Shown here piece by piece: positions 5,848-11,367 of a stretch of DNA of 11,367 nucleotides (within the stretch, counting starts at the first letter, position 1; each line of letters opens with the position of its first letter). Where the stretch lies: contig CAZJWK010000093.1 of the NCBI GenBank assembly GCA_964549595.1, positions 1 through 11,367 on the forward strand. The letters are read 5' to 3'. The position numbers were made by a program, and so were the translations under genes. The notes under the pieces were generated by a model. It worked only from the letters and a program-made list of their open reading frames with translations, was not told where the DNA came from and made no database searches. Origin of the DNA: CAZQQN01 sp964549595. Lineage in GTDB: Bacteria > Bacteroidota > Bacteroidia > CAILMK01 > CAYYUA01.

Positions 5848-5877
5848 GACCTCCAAGGTTTCGAAAACCTTGGAGGC
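5848..5877. repeat. Dispersed palindrome, copy B (12-base arms)
   Basis: CCTCCAAGGTTT (5850-5861) and AAACCTTGGAGG (5865-5876) flank the same CGA loop as copy A. The sequence from GACCTCCAAGG onward is identical to copy A, apart from the loss of one T in the last GGTCT, which shortens the arms. It lies about 70 bases upstream of the cysteine-rich gene and about 190 bases beyond the M16 peptidase stop. No T-run follows. Confidence 0.82.
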
Positions 5878-6063
5878 TTTAAATTCCATAGGATAGGCGT
5901 ATCTTTTATTGAAAACTTTGAAATTCTGCCTAATTCAATTAATCATCTTTGCTGTTACATGATAAGAAGGGTTCCACAGTGATGGATTGGCATTCTAAGT
6001 ACGTTAACGCCTTAAACCGAATGCCGAAAAACTTTTTAGAATAGCAACAACAATCGCATGTCA

Positions 6064-8943
6064 TTAGCGGGCTTCTTCTTTAGGCCCTTCATCATTGAAC
6101 AGTTGGTCCAGGCTTAATTCCTCGATAGGCCCAATAGAGCGGAGCAGGTCAAAATCCAGGTTTTCTTTACTGCCCAGCACTAAGTAATGGAAGGTTTTAC
6201 CTTTCACGTGCTGCTGGTAAAATTGTTTCAGGTCTTCAAAAGTTATAGCTTGCATCGTTTCATAAACATCCTTGCGCAAGTCATAATCAACGCCTCTTCT
6301 CCGGTTTTCTTCAAAGGCCCAGAAAACCTTAGTGCGGGTTATGCGCTCAGAAGCAATCCGTTTCATCACGGAATGGCGCGCACTCTCAAATTGCTGGGAA
6401 GACTCCGGCATGGCATTCATCAAATGCTTCAGCGCATCGAGGGCCTCTTTCAGCTTATCCGCTTGTGTACCAATATAAGCCAGTAAATAATGCGAATCCC
6501 GGTACGTTCGCGGTTGGGTTAAATAGCTAAAGGCCGTATAAGCCAAGGCTTTTGATTCCCGAATTTCCTGGTAAACAATGGAGGAAAGGCCTCCCCCAAA
6601 ATACTCATTGAAAAGGGAGATATAGGGGGTCAATTCCTTCCGGTAGGTTTCATCCCTGGACAGGAGGACCATTTCGCTTTGGACCATGTCATAATCTACA
6701 AAATAAACCCGGTTTTCCGCTGTGGATTGCTCTTGATAAGGTGATGAATCCGGAACAGGTTTAAGAGAATCATAAGCCGGGTGATGGTCAGCTAATATAG
6801 GCTTCACGTATTCAGGGTTCTTTTGCCCATAGTAAAAGATCCGGTGTTGAAAGCCAGTTAAACCCTGAATGCGCTTCACTAATTGTTCAGCATCCTGCTC
6901 CATTAAAGCTTCTCTTGAAAAGCGGTTGGTAAAGGGGTTGTATGGGCCATATTTGCCATAGTTCACCATACCTTCCCGTAAGATCACCTTTTTGTCAGCT
7001 TTCTCATCTTCTCGTTCCTTGATGATATTGGCGACCAAATCGGACAAGGCATCAGCATCAGCCTGGACATGGCGTAGCAGGTGCTCAAACAGTTCCACCC
7101 CGGCTTGAAGCGACTCCTCCAAACCTTCCAGATAAATGTAGGCTTGGTCCTTCTTGACGTCTGTTTGATAGGTTAACCCTAAATGGTAAAACGCTTGCCT
7201 TATTCCCTGAGGCGAATACCGGTCGGTGCCCAGGTAAGGCAAATACTGCAGGGCCAGGGCCATTTCTAAATCATGATCCGACCCCATATCAAAAATGTAA
7301 TACAGCTTAAAGGTGTCGTTAATTGGATTTTTGATGTGGTAAAACGGAATTTGGTCCCGTAAATGAGAAGCATGCATGTCCTCATCAAAATCCAGGAATC
7401 GGGGCGTTAAAGTTCCCGAAGGTATGGCCTCCACTTCCCGGAAAAAATCCGAACGAACTTCCCGGTTAAGTTCAACCGGGGTAATAGGCGGTTTTTCCAG
7501 TCTCACGACATTAGGATCCTGGCCTTGCTGTTTATAGATTACCGCGTAGTTTTGGTCCAGGTTCTCCCGTGCAAAGTTGACGATATCATCTTTGGTGATT
7601 TGCTTGAGTTCTTCCAGTTGATTGATATAGGACTCCCAGGGTATATCATTGGTAAAGGCATCGACAAAAGCTTCACTGCGTCCCTTATTGGTTTCCAATT
7701 GGTATTTCTGGTCCAAACGAAGGTCATTGATGACCGCTTCTACCAGCCAATCCTCAAACTGGCCTTTTTTGACCTTTTCCACTTCTTCCAATAACAGCGA
7801 TTGGGCTTCGGCCAAGGTTTGTCCTTCTTTGGGAAGGGCATTCATGATCAGGAGGGAGTAATCCCTTAATGGAATAAAGCCGACTAAGGCCTGCATAACT
7901 TCTTGTTGCTGGTTCAGGTCCAGGTCTACTAAACCCGCTTTTTGGTTAAAAAGGACCCCTTCGAGTACTTTCATAATTTTGGCATCGCGGGACTTAGCAC
8001 CGCCCAACCGGAAAGCCAGGGTCACGTTTTCGGCTTCATTGCCCCAAACCTCGCTTTCGACCGGCTGGTTAAAAGGAGCCTCTTCTGCAACGTTTTGCTC
8101 AGGCAGTTCCACGGGTTCATAGTCGCCAAAATACCTTGCTACCAAATCAAAGGTTTGCTCCGGCTCTAAATCCCCGGAAAGGCAAATGGCCATGTTGTTA
8201 GGGGCGTAGTAAGTATTGAAGAATTTATAGACCTCCCGCATGGAAGGATTTTTCAAGTGCTCAGGCTTGCCAATGGCCGGTTGCCGGCCATAATAGTGTT
8301 CCTTGAATAAGGATTGAAAGAGGGCATCGAAAATTTTCACCTGGTCCGTATCCTGGTTCCGCATGTTGAATTCCTCGTAAACCGTCTCCAGCTCCGTATG
8401 GAACAAGCGTAGCACCAACTTCCGGAAACGCTCACTTTCAATCTTCAGCCACTTTTCCAATTCATTGGCGGGGATGTCATTCAGGAAAACCGTTTGGTCA
8501 AAGCTGGTGTAGGCATTGGTTCCCTTAGCGCCAATGGCCGATAGGAGTTTGTCATATTCGTTGGGAACAGCATATTGGGCTGCTTGGGTTGAGAGCTCAT
8601 CAATGCGGGTATAAAGCCTTTGCTTTTCTGCCTTGTCGGATGTATGGCGATGTTCCTCGTAAAGCGCTTCAATTTGTTCAAGAAGGCGGGATTCCGCTTC
8701 CCAGTTCTGAGTACCAATTCTGTCCGATCCCTTGAACATCATGTGCTCCAGGTAGTGCGCCAAACCGGTCGCATCATCCGGGTCGTCCTGGAAGCCGGCT
8801 TTGACTGCAACTTGCGTCTGGATTCGGGGTTCCTCTTGGTTGACACTCATGTACACGGTAAGGCCATTAGCCAATGTGCCTATGTACGTATTAACGGGAT
8901 GATCAGTTACTTTGCTAAGTTGTTGCTCCTTAACGGATGTCAT
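6064..8943 (-). CDS. M16 family zinc metallopeptidase (pitrilysin/insulinase-like, two-half architecture)
   Basis: Large M16 peptidases close like a clam around peptides and cut them with a zinc ion bound by an inverted HxxEH motif. From the ATG at 8943 the protein has 959 residues. HYLEH stands at residues 63-67 (zinc ligands H63 and H67, catalytic E66). The third ligand is E190 or E191 in VYEEFN, pushed further away than in short M16 proteins by a charged helical insertion at about 84-125. The second half holds the usual YFGGGLSSIVYQEIRESKAL block at about 782-801 and would be the non-catalytic lobe. An open frame extends to a TTG at 9024, adding 27 residues, but a promoter-like element lies inside that extension, so I chose the ATG. 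No clear signal peptide is visible from either start, so a cytoplasmic place or non-standard export is possible. It appears to be a single-gene unit. Confidence 0.9.
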   Translation of the reverse strand: MTSVKEQQLSKVTDHPVNTYIGTLANGLTVYMSVNQEEPRIQTQVAVKAGFQDDPDDATGLAHYLEHMMFKGSDRIGTQNWEAESRLLEQIEALYEEHRHTSDKAEKQRLYTRIDELSTQAAQYAVPNEYDKLLSAIGAKGTNAYTSFDQTVFLNDIPANELEKWLKIESERFRKLVLRLFHTELETVYEEFNMRNQDTDQVKIFDALFQSLFKEHYYGRQPAIGKPEHLKNPSMREVYKFFNTYYAPNNMAICLSGDLEPEQTFDLVARYFGDYEPVELPEQNVAEEAPFNQPVESEVWGNEAENVTLAFRLGGAKSRDAKIMKVLEGVLFNQKAGLVDLDLNQQQEVMQALVGFIPLRDYSLLIMNALPKEGQTLAEAQSLLLEEVEKVKKGQFEDWLVEAVINDLRLDQKYQLETNKGRSEAFVDAFTNDIPWESYINQLEELKQITKDDIVNFARENLDQNYAVIYKQQGQDPNVVRLEKPPITPVELNREVRSDFFREVEAIPSGTLTPRFLDFDEDMHASHLRDQIPFYHIKNPINDTFKLYYIFDMGSDHDLEMALALQYLPYLGTDRYSPQGIRQAFYHLGLTYQTDVKKDQAYIYLEGLEESLQAGVELFEHLLRHVQADADALSDLVANIIKEREDEKADKKVILREGMVNYGKYGPYNPFTNRFSREALMEQDAEQLVKRIQGLTGFQHRIFYYGQKNPEYVKPILADHHPAYDSLKPVPDSSPYQEQSTAENRVYFVDYDMVQSEMVLLSRDETYRKELTPYISLFNEYFGGGLSSIVYQEIRESKALAYTAFSYLTQPRTYRDSHYLLAYIGTQADKLKEALDALKHLMNAMPESSQQFESARHSVMKRIASERITRTKVFWAFEENRRRGVDYDLRKDVYETMQAITFEDLKQFYQQHVKGKTFHYLVLGSKENLDFDLLRSIGPIEELSLDQLFNDEGPKEEAR

Positions 8944-8972
8944 AGATTCAGGTGGTATTTTGATAAAGCTTG

Positions 8973-8980
8973 CAAAAATA
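8973..8980 (-). promoter_or_regulatory. Candidate Bacteroidota -7 element (TATTTTTG) for the M16 gene
   Basis: The minus-strand octamer TATTTTTG fits TAnnTTTG and ends 29 bases before the ATG at 8943, which would leave a leader of about 24 bases. An upstream ATTTC at a spacing of about 17 bases is only a partial match to the -33 TTTG box. If the element is real, it places the transcript start inside the TTG-initiated extension of the peptidase frame and so favours the ATG start. Confidence 0.35.
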
Positions 8981-9203
8981 AAGGTTTCGGTCCAGTTGAA
9001 ATAAGCGTTTTCTGACTCAAGCAAATGATCAGAACCTGCTTGAGCAGTAATTTTTTCTCATAATTGAAAAGCATTATTGTTTATCAAACAGGACCCACAA
9101 TTAAAACGGAATTCCCTGGGATTTGTTCCTTTGCTGTCAACCGTTTTTAAGCTATAAATACTGAGCTGGTCTAAGTTTGTAATTTAGGCCTTTGTAAGCT
9201 TAT

Positions 9204-9368
9204 ATGGCTTCAGTTATCCATTTAAAACAGGTAATAGAGTTGACGGGAGAAGGCAAACCTCATAAGAAGGTGTGGCACGATTGGCCTTCATTAGATTTAA
9301 AATACACCGAATGGTACTCAATCTTAGGGGGTTTAAATCGTGCCACTCCTACCCTACTATTTAAATGA
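9204..9368 (+). CDS. Possible 54-residue small ORF, unrecognised
   Basis: An ATG at 9204 opens 54 codons ending in TGA at 9366-9368. The composition is protein-like (KKVWHDWPSLDLKYTEWYSI, then GGLNRATPTLLF) and rich in tryptophan, which is unusual for random AT-rich sequence. There is no good ribosome binding site; a TAAGTTTG octamer at 9172-9179 fits the -7 promoter consensus. The frame overlaps both arms of the inverted repeat at 9269-9349. It could be a real small protein, a gene scrap, or chance. Confidence 0.2.
   Translation: MASVIHLKQVIELTGEGKPHKKVWHDWPSLDLKYTEWYSILGGLNRATPTLLFK
9269..9349. repeat. Inverted repeat, 14-base arms with a 53-base centre
   Basis: GGTGTGGCACGATT (9269-9282) pairs with AATCGTGCCACTCC (9336-9349) at 13 of 14 positions; the one mismatch is T9271/T9347. 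The whole element is 81 bases. No flanking target-site duplication is evident, so a miniature transposon is possible but unproven; a folded RNA is another possibility. Confidence 0.6.
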
Positions 9369-10058
9369 TGGCCCGGGTCATTGGACACAAGGCGAAGAAG
9401 TCAAACACCTCAAAACACCTTAAAGGTCTATGCGAAATTTTCTCAAAGTAGGGACCTTCAAGAATTAAAAAGATTTGGCAAATAAGGGTTTCATAAAGGA
9501 AAATGAACCCTTTAAAATCCTTAGCCTTAATACCTTAAAGGCGGATTTTACTGAAATTTACCTAAACCAAGGCTCGAACTTTATAAAAGCCCTTGAAAAA
9601 AGCAAAAATTTTTATCTAAAACCGCTTGGTTTAAGATGTTATAAACTTTTAAAAAGACTTTAATGACAGACCTAAACGAATACCTTTTGGTGAAATTTTT
9701 ACAAAAATTTAAATAAGGTTTTATTCCCAATAGCGTAAAGTTTTATATGTAATATATTTGGCAAGCATTGCTTATAAGGTAATCCAAACTTTCGAACAGT
9801 AAATTAGGCCTCAGATCTCGAGGTAGAAAGCTTGGAGCTTAAATTTTTAATTTTTTGGTAAACAGTTAATAAACCGTTTTAACTTTTATGGGAAAAAGAC
9901 TCTTCTATAAGCATGAATAGGATAAATCTCAAATATTTCTTTTTCCTCAACAGGAAACTTTCAAATTTGCCGCTAAGCGTTAAATTGCTAATGAAAAAAG
10001 TTTTACATGGCTAAGCTTATTTACAATTTTTTGTTATAAGTAAGTAAAAAGGTCTGGA

Positions 10059-11367
10059 ATGATTGCTATAAAAAAAACCAAACATTTTGTGAGGCCAATT
10101 ATCATGATCTCCAAAGTATTGCTACCATTTTTCATGCTTTTTTTTGCCAGCGGAGGCACAACGCAAGCAGACAACTTAGCAGAAAAATATCAAGAAGCCA
10201 TAGCTTTATTGGGCAATGATTTAAAAGCTGTGGATTCAATGAGTCGCGAACTGATTGAGGAAACAAAAGTTAAACAAAATGATACCTTCCTATCCAAGGC
10301 TTATTTGCTACGGGGAATTTTTTATTATTACAAAGAAAAATTCCGATTGTCCAATTATTATTACCATCAATCACTAAAAACGCCTAATGCCAAAACTGAT
10401 ACCCAATTTTTAGCCCAATGTAGGAATAACCTTGCAGCGAATTATGAAAAAATTGAACAATACGATTCAGCCTACTATTATTACACTCGATCCTTGAAAT
10501 ATAAACGGCATTTGGGAGATTCCCTTGCAGTGGCTAATACCTTGATGAATTTGGCAACCCTGGAAACCAAACTTGGCAATTATGCAGCATGTGATAGCTT
10601 TATTCGAAAATCCTTACCCATACTTCGCGAATACAACGATACCCAGAGTATTGGGTATTCTTACCAAAACCTGGGTTTTAACCATACGGAGCAAAATAAC
10701 CATAAAAAAGCGATAAAATATTATAAAAAAGCATTGGCTATTTTTAATAAGGTTGATTACCATTACGGAATAGCTGAAATTTATAAGAATTTGGCTTTGG
10801 AGTACCAGTATTCGAACCGTTACAACATTGCCTTGAAAATGCTTGATTCCTTAAAAATCTACTTAAAAAAACATCCAAACCCTTCTCTGGGTATTGAAGA
10901 AAAATTGATAAGGATCAATAATTTATTGATATTAGGGGAATTGGACAAGGCTCAAATCCTTCTTAGCCAAGTTCAGGACCAGCAAAAAACCATGGCTAAG
11001 TACGGTGTTTTGCAAAATTTTTATCTTCAAAAAATGGCATTATTAGCGAGGCGTGACAGCATGGAAGCGCATCAAAAAATAAAAAAGCGATATTCCCAAA
11101 GGGAAGATTCTATAAGACATGCCCGGTTAGAGCAAAATACTGCTCAAATTAGAGTACTTCATGAGGTTGATAAAAAGAATGCTTTATTAGCAAAAAAAGA
11201 TGAAATCATCGCCATCAAAAGTAGCAGGAATTTTTGGCTAACGGTTGCGCTTGTTATTGTACTTGGGCTACTTGTAATTGTTATAGGGCTTTACTTGAAA
11301 AATCAGCGCTTATGGAATGTTGTAACCAATTTGAATTTGGCCAGGATACTAGCTTTTCAAAAAGCTG
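10059..11367 (+). CDS. TPR-repeat sensor with one membrane helix (C-terminus outside window)
   Basis: The frame runs open from the ATG at 10059 to the window edge, 436 codons. A hydrophobic export signal at about residues 16-37 (MISKVLLPFFMLFFASGGTT, then QA) follows a basic lead; M16 at 10104, preceded by GAGG, is an alternative start. Residues about 40-310 form tandem TPR-like helix pairs, seen in NNLAANYEKIEQYDSAYYYY, NLATLETKLGNYAACDSFI, YQNLGFNHTEQNNHKKAIKY and KNLALEYQYSNRYNIALKML. A charged, probably coiled segment (330-390) leads into a membrane helix at about 392-413 (FWLTVALVIVLGLLVIVIGL), then a basic KNQR. This is the Bacteroidota plan of a periplasmic TPR sensor joined through one helix to a cytoplasmic output, usually a histidine kinase or a LuxR-type DNA-binding domain. 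The output part is cut off, so which of these it is cannot be decided. Confidence 0.82.
   Translation, partial: MIAIKKTKHFVRPIIMISKVLLPFFMLFFASGGTTQADNLAEKYQEAIALLGNDLKAVDSMSRELIEETKVKQNDTFLSKAYLLRGIFYYYKEKFRLSNYYYHQSLKTPNAKTDTQFLAQCRNNLAANYEKIEQYDSAYYYYTRSLKYKRHLGDSLAVANTLMNLATLETKLGNYAACDSFIRKSLPILREYNDTQSIGYSYQNLGFNHTEQNNHKKAIKYYKKALAIFNKVDYHYGIAEIYKNLALEYQYSNRYNIALKMLDSLKIYLKKHPNPSLGIEEKLIRINNLLILGELDKAQILLSQVQDQQKTMAKYGVLQNFYLQKMALLARRDSMEAHQKIKKRYSQREDSIRHARLEQNTAQIRVLHEVDKKNALLAKKDEIIAIKSSRNFWLTVALVIVLGLLVIVIGLYLKNQRLWNVVTNLNLARILAFQKA

Larger units (their letters stand above)
9025..10058. other. About 1 kb without a convincing gene
   Basis: The stretch separates the leftward M16 gene from the rightward TPR sensor, so it must hold two divergent promoters. 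It becomes strongly AT-rich after 9430. It contains a 13/14 inverted repeat (own entry), a 54-codon ORF at 9204-9368 and a 62-codon TTG-started frame at 9475-9663, neither of which I recognise, and short AT palindromes such as AAATTTTT-AC-AAAAATTT near 9698-9715. I see no tRNA, rRNA, insertion sequence or CRISPR repeat. A minus-strand gene remnant was looked for and not found. Confidence 0.5.

Noticed and set aside
5989..6025. Inverted repeat GGCATTC/GAATGCC with a 23-base loop behind the M16 gene
   Set aside because: The stem is only seven pairs with a long loop and no T-run on the minus strand, so it is not good enough to call as the M16 terminator.
8620..9015. 131-codon plus-strand frame, the longest shadow in the window
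   Set aside because: It lies antisense to the N-terminal catalytic part of the M16 peptidase and shows no family features of its own.
9022..9024. TTG at 9024 as start of the M16 peptidase
   Set aside because: The added 27 residues do not look like a signal peptide and contain a promoter-like element; the ATG at 8943 fits family starts better.
9475..9663. 62-codon TTG-started frame in the AT-rich gap
   Set aside because: Its lysine- and leucine-rich composition is what AT-rich DNA gives by chance; there is no clear ribosome binding site and no family is recognised.

Overview
The window looks like chromosomal DNA from a member of the Bacteroidota, perhaps from the Cytophagales or Saprospirales side of the phylum. 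Three things point there: a secreted protein ending in a type IX secretion (T9SS) type A sorting domain, a sensor protein with a signal peptide, TPR repeats and one membrane helix, and candidate TAnnTTTG promoter elements. Coding is moderately AT-rich and mostly on the minus strand. The genus cannot be fixed from this sequence.

Layout. The left edge (1-196, minus) cuts through the start of a Cas6 CRISPR-RNA endoribonuclease, so a CRISPR-Cas locus probably continues to the left; no CRISPR array is visible here. From about 540 to 3470 lies a scarred region. It holds the orphaned tail of a T9SS protein, a YjbQ/UPF0047 gene whose last part is in another frame, a broken copy of a small membrane-protein gene, the decayed C-terminal half of a DDE transposase, an apparently intact FkbM methyltransferase, a decayed family 2 glycosyltransferase directly after it, and an intact copy of the small membrane-protein gene. 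A segment of about 230-246 bases (1029-1257 and 3132-3377) is present twice. One copy keeps yjbQ whole at its start but breaks the membrane gene; the other keeps the membrane gene and only eight codons of yjbQ.

From 3574 to 9024 are three minus-strand genes: a T9SS-exported repeat protein, a small cysteine-rich secreted protein of unknown role with a strong terminator behind it, and a large M16 metallopeptidase. A near-identical palindrome stands in two of the gaps. Next come about 1.1 kb with no convincing gene, holding a 13/14 inverted repeat and two doubtful short ORFs. The right edge holds the first 436 codons of a plus-strand TPR and membrane-helix sensor whose output domain lies outside the window.

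How the parts relate. No multi-gene pathway is complete here. FkbM plus the dead glycosyltransferase suggest what is left of a surface-polysaccharide locus. The secreted proteins and the M16 peptidase appear to be separate transcription units. The most notable signals are genes absent from simple ORF calling: partial Cas6, the partial TPR sensor, two pseudogenes with in-frame stops, the T9SS tail and the frameshifted YjbQ tail.
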